From: Rehmannia glutinosa
Taxonomy: Eukaryota; Streptophyta; Magnoliopsida; Lamiales; Orobanchaceae
Length of the DNA: 64,000 nucleotides
Direction: 5' to 3'
NCBI GenBank assembly: GCA_016081115.2
Contig: JABTTQ020002552.1
Span: 248,001-312,000, forward strand
The notes under the pieces are model-generated. The model was not told the DNA's origin and did not search any database. It saw nothing but the letters and a program-made list of their open reading frames with translations. Within the stretch, counting starts at the first letter, position 1, and every line of letters starts with the position of its first letter. The position numbers and the translations under genes were made by a program. Below are positions 35,834-48,221 of the stretch, one piece after another.

Positions 35834-38470
35834 TTTTAGAGGAGTTTACCGATTAAAACAGGAGAGATCTTGCTTGAAATAACTAGGGTTTTCACTTAGT
35901 TTTAGAGAAAATGCTTTTGCTTGCTTGAAGATGAATAGTTCATGTGAGGAGAGAGAAAGGTAAAGTTTCGTATACAAGGGATAGAGCAAAGATCCAATGA
36001 GGGCTCTATATCTGGTTTGATCAATAGCTTTGCCATCTACATCTATGTTCATCTTGACTGAAGTATTCATTGGAATCTTCACAGAAGACTTCTCTTCCAT
36101 ACCAAATTTCTTCATTAAACCTCTGGTATATTTTGTTTGGCTTATAAAAGTTCCATGCTTCAATTGTTTGACTTGAAGTCCTAGGAAGAAAGTCAGCTCT
36201 CCCATCATGCTCATCTCAAATTTGCATTGCATGAGGTTTGAGAACTTGTCACGCAACACTTTATTTGTGGAACCAAAAATGATGTCATCCATATATATTT
36301 GAACAAGCAGTATACTCTCTCCATCTCGAATCCTGAAGAGTGTTCTGTCAACTTTGCATTTAGTGAATCTATTGTTAATTACAAATTACGACAATGTATC
36401 ATACCATGCTCGTGGTGCTTGTTTCAATCCATACAATACTTTCTTGAGCTTGTAGACCTATCTCCAATTGTTTTCTGATCAAAACTTGGAGGTTGTTCAA
36501 CATAGACTTCTTCCTCTAATAGTCTATTTAGAAATGCACTCTTCATGTCCATTAGATACACAATCAAGTTCTTATGTGCAGCATAAGCAAGAAACATCCA
36601 ATATTGCTTCCAATCTTCTAATAGGAGCAAAGGTTTCATCAAAATCAATACCCTCTTCGGCAATACCCTTTGGCTACCAATCTTGCTTTGCTTCTTACAA
36701 CCGGTCCTTCCTCTTTCATCTTGTTTCTGAAAACCCATTTTGTGCCAATAACATTTTGATGGGTTGGCCTTTGAACTAATTTCCATACTTTGTTTCTTTT
36801 AAACTGATTTAGCTCTTCTTGCATGGACTAAATCCAATGTGTGTCATCCAATACTTGAGACACATCTTTAGCCTCTATCTGGGAAATAAAACAAGTGAAC
36901 ATAGCTTCATGGTGTGCTCAGGATCTGGTCTCTCAGCCATCTCACACCAGGTTGGAGTAAGTATGCTGGATTCAGCCGTCTCGCAGATGACTTGTTTTGA
37001 ACAGCTCTTTCATCTTCATTCAACTGTAGACCTTCCAGCTGTCTTTGAGATTCAACTATCTCATCTTCATCAGGGTTGAATACTCTCACTTCAGCTTCGA
37101 CATAATGACTTTTCTGCATAGTTGGTTGATTCAGCTTATCAGCTAACTCTTCAATGTCTTCTCCACTCACATTAGGTTTATAAAAAAACCACATGGACAG
37201 ACTCTTCTGTTACCATAGTCCTCTTGTTCAACATTCTATAGGCTTTACTCTCAGCTGAGTATCCCAAAAAGATACCATCATCAGCTTTAGCATCAAAAGC
37301 CTTTAAATTATCTTTTCCATTGTTATGGATGAAGCATTTACATCCAAATATCCTGAAATATCCAACATTTAGCTTTCTCCCTGTCCAAATATCATAGGGA
37401 GTCTTGGTTAATTGCCTGTTAATCATTCATCTATTTTGAGTATAGCATCAGCCCAAAATCTCTTAGGCAATCCAGCTTCAGCTAACATGGTCTTTGCACC
37501 GTCCTTGAGAGGTCTATCCCTTCTTTAAGCTACTCCATTGTATTGCAGAGTCCTTGCAGATGACAATTCATGAACAACACCATTCTCAACACAATACTGA
37601 GTTCTTATCCGATTGACAAACTCAGTTCCCCTATTAGATCTTATTTTTATGATGGTTTGACTCTTCTCATATTGAACTCTTCTCATCAGCTGGGGCAACT
37701 TCTGCAGTGTTTCCTTCTTTTTACACATGAAAATTGTCCATGTATATCTTGAATAATCATCCACAACTACTGAGGTGTATTTCTTTCCACTTATGCTAGT
37801 TGGGTCAACTGGACCAAATAAATCCATATGCAACAGATGCAATATCCTTTTTGAAGAAGGACATGGTTTATCTTTAAATCAAGATTTGATTTGCTTTCCC
37901 ATCTGACATGCATCACATACACTATCTTTCTTGTACACTAAGTTTGGAAATCCTTCTACAAGATGACTCCTTGCAAGCTTGTTGATTGTCTTGAATTTCA
38001 GGTCACTCAGCTTCTTGTGCCACATCCAACTTGATTCAATCGTGCGTTTTGCTAACAGACAAGTGCTTGGTGTGGCAGTAGACCAATCTACCACATACAT
38101 ATTCTTCTGACTTGATCCTTGCAGCACTATTTCATTTCATTCAGCATCTTTGATCTGGCACACTCCCATGTTGAATCCCATATTATAGCCTTTGTCACAG
38201 AGTTGGCTGATACTTAACAGGTCTTCAACATTAGCAACATATGTGATTTCCAATCCATTTTTCTTGATAGATCATGTGCCTCTGATCTCCCCTAGAGCTT
38301 TATTTCCTCCAAATATGATTTTAGCACCTCTAATCTCGTAATCTCGTTGAGTTTTGATAGGTTTTTGTTGTTTCCTGTCATATGTCTAGAATAGCCACTA
38401 TCCATGTACCAGGTTCCTTGACACTTAGCTGTTCCTTGAACCTGCAATCAAGGAAATCAGTTTTTAGGTA
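35834..38470 (-). pseudogene. pol: pol of element D: protease, integrase, reverse transcriptase; RNase H deleted
   Basis: Protease DSG is intact at 38402-38394 (MDSGYSRHMTG). The HHCC finger is readable (HKKLSDLKFKTINKLARSHL, then CDACQMGKQ; 38050-37880). The integrase keeps HMDLFGPV, but the second catalytic Asp is Asn (RSNRGTEF, about 37640), a GAT to AAT change. Glu in NGVAER lies near the 37525 break. The reverse transcriptase motif is YMDD at 36295-36284 instead of YVDD. The frame then reads ...RALIGSLLYP and crosses the deletion at about 35980 straight into the leader of the extra ORF, stopping at TAA 12 bases before that ORF's ATG. The element cannot encode its own RNase H. Confidence 0.88.
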
Positions 38471-38512
38471 CCCATACTTGTCTGGGTCCTGAGGGGTTAG
38501 TGCTATAAGATG

Positions 38513-40778
38513 CTACAACCAACATATAGTAAAATTATTTGACTCTAAGAGGTTGCCATCTATCAGTGCCATAATCATAATGCACATTTGCAAATTGCTT
38601 CTGGGTTTTAGATTCATACAACTATCTCTTCTGCCTGTATGCCTGTGTTTGTGTTTCAGCAATTCCTTTCTTGGGGTGGTTGTGGTATTTCTGAGTATAG
38701 TGTTTTGGTGCATATGTGTGCTGATAATAGCTACTTTGCCTTTGGAATGACCTTTGTTGAGGTTTAGGTCTTTGCCATTTTGGCTTGTATTCCATAGGTC
38801 TTTTCTCATGTTTACCATTATTCCAATCAACATAGTTTGGATATTTTCTACCATTCCCATCATATGTATTTCTCTGATGAAATTTTAGGGGTTTCTGGTA
38901 GCTCTGTTTGCTTTTCACAAACTATTTTCTGTTTGGAGTTTGCTTAGGAACTCGGTTGGATTTCTTCTCAGCTGTCCTCTCAGCATACTCAACTGGGTGC
39001 TTTCCTTTTCCTTTATATCCAAGGCTAGTATGATTTTGATTGTGCTTTGGGATGGATGTGTGTGCAACATTTGGTGTTTTGGGTTTTTGAGATGTTTCAT
39101 TACTTGAAGTTCCTTTTTCCAAAACCACTCTTGGAGTTTGACTATGCACAAAGGAATTAAATCCTATGCATGTCTTATCTCCACATTCTTTTTGGCTTAT
39201 AATAAGTTCATCCAATGATTTTGATGCTTTTGTAAATGAGGCAATCACATTTTTAAGATCTTTTTCCTTCTTTTCTGTAGCAGCTAACTCTGCTATGATC
39301 TTGGAATTTTTAGCTTTCAGCTTAGTGTTCTCATCAGCCATTTGACTCAGAGTACTCAGCTCTTTAGTCAGCTATGAGTTTTGGCTTTTAAGCTGGCTGT
39401 TTTCCTCATTTAGAATTGTGTGTGAGGATTTTATGTATTCAAAATCTTTCATCATTTTGCCTAATGAATCATAAAGATTGGTGGATGATGAAGGGTGTGT
39501 ATCACAGTCACTATCACTTGAATCAGAATGAGATGAGTTAGAATGTACCTCATCTTCTTGATCTGGTTGATTTTGTTCTTTAGCCATGAGGCAAATCATA
39601 GCCTCTTTCTTATAATCATTTGAGTAGTCTGCTTTCACTACTATCTAAGTCTGCTACCTCTTTGCACTTGGCTCAATCAGCCTCGGCCAACATGGCTTTC
39701 TTCTTTCCCGAAGACTTTTCTTTCTTCCTCATTTCTCGTACTTGTTGATCGTGGATAGGAATAGTCAACAAAAGAAAGTGTCCCTGGTTGTCTATAGTTC
39801 CAACACAGGTTTCCAGCTCTCTGATCAGCCCTGTCTGTTCTTGGATTATCAGCTCTCTGAAAGTCAACCCTTTGATGCTCAGTTCCCTTGGGAGGCCTAT
39901 CTTCCCTTGACTTGGAAGGTGTTGAATGTCTTCTAGAGGCTTCACCCTTGTTTCTGTTTTATTTATTATTGAAGAACTTGTTGAATCTTTTAACAATCAG
40001 GGTAATCTCCTCCTGGTCTATGGCTTCTTTTGGCTCAGCTCTCTTTACATCATTGGTCATCAATGAAGCTATTTTGTGCACAGCTGTCTCCTCTTGCTCT
40101 TTTTTCCTCAGCTCAAACTAACATGCCTTGAGGTCTGAGAATAGCTCATGATTAGATATTCTTGAGAGGTCCATTGAATATCTCAGGGCCATAACTCTCA
40201 TTTCCCATTTAGCTGGGAGGCTTCTTAAGATCTTCTTGCACATTTCCTTTTGTGTATACTCTTTACTAAGAGTTGAAAGCTCATTTGTAATCTCAATAAA
40301 TCTGGCATCCATCTGATCCAAAGTTTCACCTGCAAACATTTTGAAATTTTCAAATTTTTGAACAACGACTGATAATTTTTTCTCTTTAATTTTCTCTGAT
40401 CCTACACAAATTAAAGTCAGCTTATTCGAGATTTCTTTTGCAGATTTGCAAGATTTGACTTTATTGAACATGGCTTTGTCCATTGTCTTGTAGAGCATAT
40501 CCTTGGCCACATTATCCAAGTTATATCTCCTTATGTCTTCATTTGTCCATTCAGTTATTGGTTTTTCAACCAAAGTCGGTCTTTTAATGCCAGCAGCCTT
40601 CTTCTCCTTCGCTTACTCTTGAAATCTTGTTGTGTTACTTGAGTATTTTCAGTGGCCCATCCTCTATCACAAGCCACATTTCATCATGTAATGCAGATAG
40701 ATGAGCCTGCACACGAATTTTCTAATCATCAAATTCTTCAACAATAAACATATGAATGCGTGTTATATTTGCTTCCAT
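38513..40778 (-). pseudogene. gag: gag of element D
   Basis: The ATG at 40778 starts MEANITRIHMFIVEEFDD, with a stop in place of the Trp in FDDWK. The capsid-like region is one open frame (40573-40118): WTNEDIRRYNLDNVAKDMLY, GETLDQMDARFIEITNELS, KEMCKKILRSLPAKWEMRV and LFSDLKA. The knuckle near 39810 is ruined: the second Cys codon is Tyr and the frame shifts. The linker has Ser/Asp-rich HSNSSHSDSSDSDCDTHPS (39540-39480), a coiled coil with ENTKLKAKNSKIIAELAATE (39341-39200) and a Gln/Lys/Tyr-rich tail (38918-38520). Confidence 0.85.
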
Positions 40779-40892
40779 GATAATAACTTTGCTTTAAAAA
40801 ATGAAATACTTTGAAAGATGCAAGTGTTAAAACCTTTTGAAAAGATAGAGATCTAGTTCAGTAACCAGTGCGGAAGGTTCAATGAATCAAGC

Positions 40893-40904
40893 GCTCTGAT
40901 ACCA
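40893..40904 (-). other. Primer binding site of element D
   Basis: The minus strand reads TGGTATCAGAGC, the full initiator tRNA-Met complement, two bases after the LTR end. Confidence 0.93.
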
Positions 40905-40906
40905 CT

Positions 40907-42424
40907 TGTAGGTCCCAAGGGGTGTGAAGTAAGGTTTAGAAGGGGAGGGGTTGAATAAACCTTACCAATTTTTCTATTTTAGTACTTTAAAAATTATTCA
41001 TCAGAGTTGACCCAAACAGCTGTGTCCTTGATGGACAGCTAAGTTGACTTTTCAGCTAAGTTACTCACTCAACATACTCGATAGAGATATTGATAGTATA
41101 ACTCGGCTGCTCAAGACAAATACTTAACTTGGCTGATTGGTTTTTAACAGCGAAAGACTTAAGACCCTTTGTTTTGTTTTAAGCTTGCTTTTAACACTTG
41201 ATTTTCAGCACTTGGTTATTTATCAGTTGGATAGCAAATATAATACTAACATCAGATATAAAGTAAATATGCATGAAAGTAAGTTTGCTGAAAGTAAATG
41301 ACATGAATATTTATAGAGGTTTGAAGATGGGGTAATTCTTCTGATCCTCTCTTCTGCAACTCCTAGAGGAATCCACTATGTAACAGATCAGCTTACAAAG
41401 TGGTGAACAGTATGGAGACAACCTTGATCACACAGCTGGCTTCTCTTGTGACTCAGCTTCTTTACAGGGCAGTTGCCTTGCTAATTCAGCTCACTTCTAA
41501 AGTTATTGGATTTGATCACGATGCCGTCCAACAAACTTGATAATGGTTCGACCTTAAACCTTTCTACAATCATGTCTTAGAAAGTAGACCCCTTTGATTT
41601 CTTCAAAAGTTACCTCTTCAACAGATTTGAAGTTGTCTTTCCTTCACAACTTGTTTTAGATCGAGTTCCTTCGAGTTTCAGGCTTGAGAATTATCTTGAT
41701 AAGCTTTGAGAGTATTCCAGGTTACATGCTTGAATATTTCTTGTTTGTTCATGGTTCAGGTAACCTCTTCTCAATAGCTTTCTCAGCCTTTTATAGTGCA
41801 CATTTGAAATTTTGCCCATTGAAGAGATAGGATAATTTCAAATGTCACTTATGTTCGTTGGCTTGTCTTGTCTTGGTTTGCATCCTTGGTGATGTTGACC
41901 TTTCCTCGTATTAATGGCATTTCATCATTTGCATACGTCAGACACAAGGTGCAGTGTTTCCCATTTGTTTATTCCTTTTGCATAATTCTGGGACAAACAT
42001 TTTAGACCTGACAGCTTTGACATATTACTATATTGAGTAATTTTCTTGACTTTAATCAACGGATCTAAGTCAGTTGTCTTGACTAGAATGTTGCATTTAC
42101 CCCTGGTAACTTGAGTCTGCTCCAATCATTTGATTGACTCAACTGTCACTTCAACTTGTAGACTTGACTTCTTGAGTTGCCTTGACTCAGCTGACTCTTT
42201 TTCAGTCGAGTTGTTGTCTTCCTTCATGGCCTTACTCTACTGACACACAACAGAGTCTTCACACAGTCTGTAGTTGACTTCTTGTATTCTTTGACATAGC
42301 TTACTTGACTCACCTTTTTCAGTCCTATTTATTAAAATACAGATTACAAGGAAAATGGGGTGTCAACTTCCTAGTTTAAGTTTTAAATGGTATCATCAAA
42401 ATCTATCAAATAAATTTCCTAACA
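40907..42424 (-). repeat. 5' LTR of element D (complete, 1,518 bp)
   Basis: On the minus strand it starts TGTTAGGAAATTTATTTG at 42424 and ends CCTACA at 40907. TATAAAA lies at 41795-41789. It is uninterrupted and serves as the reference for the split LTR of A and the truncated LTRs of C and D. Confidence 0.93.
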
Positions 42425-44030
42425 GGAAACAAAAGACAGCTGCACTGTTGGCAAGTGATGGGAAGAAGGCTGAGCCAAAGGAGACCATTGACCAAGATGA
42501 GATTGCCCTCGTCGTTAAAAGATTTAACAAATTCTTTAACAATAACTATAAAAGGTACAAGGGTGAAACCTCCATAAGTCATTTAGCACCCTCCAAAGCA
42601 ATGGAGGACAGGCCGCCCAAGAGAGCTGAAAATCAGAGAGCTAATAATCAAAGGACCGACAGAGCTGATCAAAGAGCTGAAAACCTTTGTTGGATTTGCA
42701 GACAACCGGGACACTTTGTTGTTGGTTGTTCCTATCCACCAGTCAACAAGTATAGGAACGAGGAATAAAGAAAAGTCTTCAGGAAAAGAAGACAAGAAAA
42801 GAAGAAAGCCATGTTGGCTGCTGAGACTGCTGAGCTAGCCAAGTGCAAAGAAGCAACATACTATGATAGTAGTGAAACTGACTACTCAAGTTACACAAAG
42901 GAAGAGGCTTTGATATGCCTCATTGCCAAAGAACAAGATCAAGAAGATGAGGTACATTCTAACTTATCTCATTTTGATTCAGGTGATAGTTATTGTGACA
43001 CACACACTTCATCACCCACAGATCGTTATGATTCATTAGGCAAAGTGATGAATGATTTTGAGCACATTATAACCTCTCACACAATTTTAAATGAGGAAAA
43101 AGCCCCTTAAAGCCAAAACTCACAAACAAAAAAGACCGAGTACTCGAGTCATATAGCCGATGAGAACACTAAGCATAAATTTGAAAATGCCAAGTTCATA
43201 GTAGAGTTAGCTGCTACAGAAAAGTGGGGAAAAGATCTTAAAAATGTGATTGCCTAATTTACAAAAGCATCCAAATCATTGGATGAATTTATTATGAGTC
43301 AAAAAGAATGTGGAGACAAGACAGGCATAGGATTTAATTCCTTTGTGCATAGTCAAACTCCAAGAGTTATTTTGGAAAAAAGGATCTTCAAGAAATAAAG
43401 GATTCTAAAAGCACAAAACACCAAACGATGCACCCACATTCACTCCAAAGCACAATCACAATCATACTGGCCTTTTTTACAAAGGTAAAGGAAAGAAGCC
43501 AGTAGAGTCTGCTGAAAGGACAGCTAAGAAGAAATTGAGATATGTCCCTTAGTAGACTCCAAACAGAAAAAACTTTGTACGAAGCAAACAGAGCTACCAA
43601 AAGCCCCATAAATTTCATCAAAGAAATACATATGATGGAAATGGTAGAAATTATCCAAACCAAGCTGATCGGAATAATGTGAAATATCATCAAAGACCTA
43701 TGGGAAACAAGCCAAAATGACAAAGACCTCAACCACATCAAAGGTCATTCCCAAGGCAAAAGAGCTATTATCAGCACACGTATGCACCCAAGCACTACAC
43801 TCAGAAATCTCACAACTATCCCAAGAAAGCAATTGCTTAACACACACACATACATACAAACAAAATAGACAGCTGTATGATCCTAAAACCCCTAAGCAAT
43901 TTACTAATATGCATTATGATTATGGTACTGATAGATGACAACCTCTTAGAATCAGATCATCTCGCTATAGGTTAGTTGGAGCATCTTATAGCACTAACCC
44001 CGAGTGACCTTAAAAGTATGGGTACCTAAA
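42425..44030 (+). pseudogene. gag: gag of element E, C-terminal part with intact CCHC knuckle
   Basis: The frame enters from D's edge and reads EIALVVKRFNKFFNNNYKRY, then Arg/Glu/Asp-rich repeats, then CWICRQPGHFVVGC (about 42692-42733), a complete CX2CX4HX4C knuckle. A stop follows at 42766. The linker continues at 42811-43110 with AAETAELAKC and a Ser/Asp-rich DSGDSYCDTHTSSPTD stretch, then broken coiled-coil sequence and QFTNMHYDYGTDR near 43935. The capsid-like N-terminus is absent, removed together with part of D's LTR. Confidence 0.83.
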
Positions 44031-46679
44031 AACTGATTTCCTTGACTGGAGGTTCAAGGAATAGCTGACTGCCAAGGAACCTGGTACATGGATAGTTGTT
44101 GTTCCAGATATATGACAGGAAATAAAAGAAATATGTCAAGATTCAATGAGATTAGAGGCGCTAAAGTTATATTTGGAGGAAGTGAAGCTTTAGGGGAGAT
44201 CATTCATCAAGAAAAATGGATTGGAGATCACAGATGTTGCGTTTGTTGAAGGTCTCAACTTCAACCTGTTAAACATCAGCCAACTCTATGACAAAGGCTA
44301 CAAAGTAGGATTCAACATGGGGATATACCGTATCAAAGATGCCGAATCCAATGAAATATTGTTGCAAGGATCAAAGCAAAAGAATATGTATGTGGTACAT
44401 TGGTCTACTGCTACACCAAGCACATGTCTGCTAGCAAGAAACACAACCGAATCAAGTTGGCTGTGGCAAAAGAAGCTGAGTCATCTAAACTTCAAGATAA
44501 TCAACAAGCTTTCAAGGAGTCATCATGTGGAAGGATTGCCAGACTCACTATACAAGAAATAAAGTATATGTGATGCATGCCAGATGGAAAAGCAAATCAA
44601 ATCTTCATTCAAGGATAAGCCAAGTCCTTCTTCAACAACGATATTGCATCTGTTGCATATGAATTTATTTGGTCCAATTGAGTCAGCTAGCTTTAGTGGA
44701 AAGAAATACATCTTAGTAGTGGTGGATGATTATTCAAGATATACATGGACAATTTTCATGTGAAAATAGAAGGAAACACTGCAGAAGTTACCACAACTAA
44801 TGAAAAGAGTTCAAAATGAGAAAAGTCAAACCATTATAAAGATAAGATCTGATAGGGGAACTGAGTTTGTCAATGGGATTATAACTCAGTATTGTATTGA
44901 AAATGGTATTGCTCGTGAGTTATTATCAGCAAGGACTCCACGGCAGAATGGAGTAGCTGAAAGAAGGAACATAACTCTCAAGGAAGCTACAAGGACATTG
45001 TTAACTTAAGTTGGATTGCCTATGAGATTTTTGGCTGTAGCCATAAATACAACATGCTATACTCAAAATAGGTGTATGATAAACAAACAATTGACCAAGA
45101 CTCCCTATGAGATTTGGACAAGGAGAAAGCTAAATGTTCGATATTTCAAGATATTTGGATGTAAATGCTTCATCCATAATAATGGCAAGGATAATTTGAA
45201 GGCTTTTGATGTTAAAGCTGATGAAGGTATCTTTTTGGGATACTCAGCTGAGAGTAAAGCCTATAGAGTGTTGAACAAGAGGACTTTGATCATAGAGTAG
45301 TCTATGCATGTGGTTTTTGATTAACCTAATGTGAATGGAGAAGACATTGATGAGTTAGCTGATGAGCTGAATCAACAAACTATGCAGAAGAGTCCTTATA
45401 TTGAAGCTGATGTGAGAGCACCCAACTCCTATGATGATGAAATAGCTTAATCTCAAAGACAGTTGGAAGGTCTGCAGCTAAATGAAGATGAAGAAGCTGT
45501 TCAAGACAACTTAGCTGCAAGACGGCTGAATCCAGCAGACTTACTCCAACCTGATGTGAGATGGCTGAGAGACCATCCACCGGAGTTAATTATTGGAGAT
45601 GTTAGAGATGGCATAGGTACCAGATCTAGAGCACATCATGAAGCAATATTCACTTGTTTTATTTCACAAATAGAGCCTAAAGATGTGTCTCAATCATTAG
45701 AAGACACACATTGGATTCAGGCCATGCAAGAAGAGTTGAATCAGTTTCAAAGAAATAAAGTATGAGAATTAGTTGAAAGGCCAACCCACCAAAATGTTAT
45801 TGGTACTAAGTGGGTATTCAGAAACAAGATGAATGAGGAAAGAACTATTGTAAGAAACAAAGCAAGATTGGTTGCCAAAGGGTACTGCCAAGAAGAATGT
45901 ATAGATTTTGATGAAACATTTGCTCCTGTTGCCAGATTAGAAGCAATAAGGATGTTTCTTGCTTATGGTGCACATAAGAACTTCACTGTATATCAAATGA
46001 TGTGAAGAGTGCATTTCTAAATGGACTGTTAGAAAAAAAAGTTTATGTTGAATAACCTCCAGGTTTTGAGCAGAAAACTATTGGAGATAAAGTCTAAAAG
46101 CTCAAGAAAGCACTAAATGGATTGGAACAAGCACCAAGAGCATGGTATGATACATTGTCTCAGTTTCTAGTTGAGGATGGATTCACCAAAGGCAAGGTTG
46201 ATAGAACATTCTTCAGGATTCAAGATGGAGAGTATACTGCTTGTTCAAATATATGTAGATGACATCGTTTTTGGTTCCACAAACAAAGAGTTGTGTGACA
46301 AGTTCTCAAACCTCATGCAAGGTAAATTTGAGATGAGCATGATGGGAGAGTTGACTTTCTTCTTAGGACTTCATGTCAAGCAATTGAGGGAATGGAATCT
46401 TCATAAGCCAAACCAAGTATACCACCGATTTAATGAAGAAGTTTGGTATGGAAGAAAAGTCATCAGTGAATATTCCTATGAATGCAATAGTCAAGATGGA
46501 CATGGATGCAGATGGCAAAGCTCTTGATCAACCCAGATATAGAGCTCTCATTGGATGAATGATCTATTTAACAGCAAGTAGGCCAGACATCACCTTTGTA
46601 GGTATATGTGCTAGATTTTAATATGCACAAAAAATGAGTCACATGACTGCAGCTAAGAGAATCCTAAGATATTTGAAGG
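44031..46679 (+). pseudogene. pol: pol of element E, first part: protease, integrase, reverse transcriptase
   Basis: The protease has MDSCCSRYMTG, with codons GAT AGT TGT at 44091-44099. The Gly of the catalytic DSG is Cys, which should abolish activity. The GAG-pre-integrase block is one open frame (44221-44562). HHCC residues are present (WQKKLSHLNF, then CDACQMEKQ) but split by a stop at 44563. The first integrase Asp is Asn (HMNLFGP, about 44660); RSDRGTEFVNG and NGVAERRN are intact. Reverse transcriptase begins near 45700 (THWIQAMQEELNQFQRNKV) with stops at 45763 and later. YVDD lies at 46252-46263. RNase H starts at about 46620 with MTAAKRILRYLK and is cut by the insertion of F. Confidence 0.88.
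46675..46679. repeat. Left target-site duplication of element F (GAAGG)
   Basis: GAAGG precedes the left LTR and is repeated exactly at 57937-57941 after the right LTR. Removing F restores the RNase H reading ATTTGAAGGGATTCCAGG. Confidence 0.95.
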
Positions 46680-48203
46680 TGTTCGCCTATATTTTTAGCT
46701 TCACCGCAAGTGTATGGTGTACGTTATCGAATAGGGTAGCAAGGTCGTATCCACGGAGACTAATAAATTAATATGCTAAGTATTGATCCAAGATAGTCTT
46801 ATTTTTATCTAGACGATCGAAATTTGATGATTGTTGTTTTGAGATTAAGACAATTTAAATCACTAAAACACAAGAATAAGATAGCACAAATGAAAGAAGT
46901 ATCAAGATGATGTAATGGATTTCCGAGTTAAGGTTTCGATTAATAGTCCTCTTGTTGTCCGGTTTAATCAAGCCACGTTATTATCAATATTCCTATAAGA
47001 TGATCACCAAGCTATTTTATCCTCCCTCTCGAGATGCATATAAAACGTAGATTGAAATACTTATGCTAGCATCTCTACTCAACATAAAGCATTCAACTCC
47101 CAAAACCACAAAAGATCAAATATCCTCACTAATATTTACAAACCTCTCGATTCATGCAAATATTTGTGTCGAGTATTCAAGATCTAATATTGAAACTCAT
47201 CTCTCGAATTATGAATCAATATATCAAACAAGTTAAATCATTGATCAAGTGATAAAACAAGAATAAGCTCAAAATACTCAAATAGGCTTCAAGATAATAA
47301 CTTCAACTAAGATTAAAACATCCAACACGAGTTCATTAATCTACTACCAAAACCCAGAAATCACAAGAGTTTAGCTACACATGATTAAACAACTTATACA
47401 CAAAGTGTTCAAAGTCATTACAATTGAAAATAAAAGATTGAAACTAAAAGAGAAACAAGAAAACTTAGGAGCGTCGACAATCTCTCGATATATCTCCGTT
47501 CTTCAAGCTCCGATGCAACCCGATTGTCTCCTTGATGTCTCCTTCCAAGAGTTGACTCTTGTCTTGTGTTGTAGATCCCAAAAATGCCAGAATCCCCTTG
47601 TGTGCGCCCCCCAAAAAGCCTTTTTATACCCACCATCAAGTTTAGGGCTTAATGCTGCAGATTATGGGATTCTAGCGCAGACGCACGAGTGGTGCGCCCA
47701 CGCACGGGCTACCCGTGCGCCACCCTGCTGGAATAACCCAACTCTCTGTAGGGCACACGGGTGGTGCGTCGGAGCACGGCCTACCCGTGCGCCACTCCGG
47801 TGAAATACTCTAACCCTCTGTAGGGCGCACGGGTGGTGCGCCCATGCATGGGCTACCCGTGTGCCATGTTGCAGCTCCAATAATCCTTATACAGGGGTGC
47901 ACGGGTGGTGTCTTGAGGCACGCCCAACCCGTGTGCCCCCTTTCTTTTCCGTAAACGCTCAACTTTCGCTCTTTTAGGCTTCACTTTTCGTATATCCACT
48001 CAATTCTCCGTGTTTCCACTTTGCTTTCCTCGTATTCGTATTCAATTGGCTTCAAATATCATGAAATTCCTACAAAATAAGCAAAGTGTAATATCATTTC
48101 CACAAGGAGTGAATATGTAACATTTAACGCGAGTATATGCATGTTTACTCATCATTATAGCTCGAAATACGCCTCAAAATACATGCAAAACTCACGCCTA
48201 TCA
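46680..48203 (-). repeat. 3' LTR of element F
   Basis: On the minus strand it starts TGATAGGCGTGAGTTTTGC at 48203 and ends AGGCGAACA at 46680. The TATA box, GGTATAAAAAGGC, lies at 47628-47621. Immediately upstream are four 72-bp repeats. It differs from the 5' LTR mostly by scattered single bases plus small indels in the repeat block. Confidence 0.95.
47682..47935. repeat. Four 72-bp tandem repeats in U3 of F's 3' LTR
   Basis: Units are spaced exactly 72 bases apart (anchor CACGGG or a variant at 47684, 47756, 47828 and 47900). Each carries GCACGGGTGGTGCG and, about 20 bases on, GGCTACCCGTGCGCC, whose CACGGGT/ACCCGTG arms can pair into a hairpin. GC content is far above the AT-rich surroundings. 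The block starts some 55 bases upstream of the TATA box on the transcribed strand, the position of an enhancer. Confidence 0.9.
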
Positions 48204-48221
48204 AAATCCCCAAACTTAAAC
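48204..48221 (-). other. Polypurine tract of element F
   Basis: The minus strand reads AAGTTTGGGGATTTTG up to the LTR start TGATAGG. It is a weak, T-interrupted purine run, as often seen in Athila elements. Confidence 0.65.

Larger units (their letters stand above)
30355..42424 (-). mobile_element. Element D: Sirevirus-like copia element, RNase H deleted and 3' LTR truncated
   Basis: On the minus strand it reads 5' LTR (42424-40907), primer site, gag, pol, extra ORF, polypurine tract and a partial 3' LTR. An internal deletion near 35980 removes the end of reverse transcriptase, all of RNase H and the pol-ORF spacer. On the right it interrupts the gag of element E. Confidence 0.92.

Noticed and set aside
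47381..47803. Plus-strand 140-codon frame in the LTR of F, repeated at 57113-57385
   Set aside because: It is repeated only because LTRs are duplicated. It is antisense to the LTR transcript, its C-terminus differs after a frameshift, and it matches no family I know.
47682..47935. CRISPR-like array of regular repeats
   Set aside because: Units are contiguous, without unique spacers, in a plant LTR; this is a tandem repeat.
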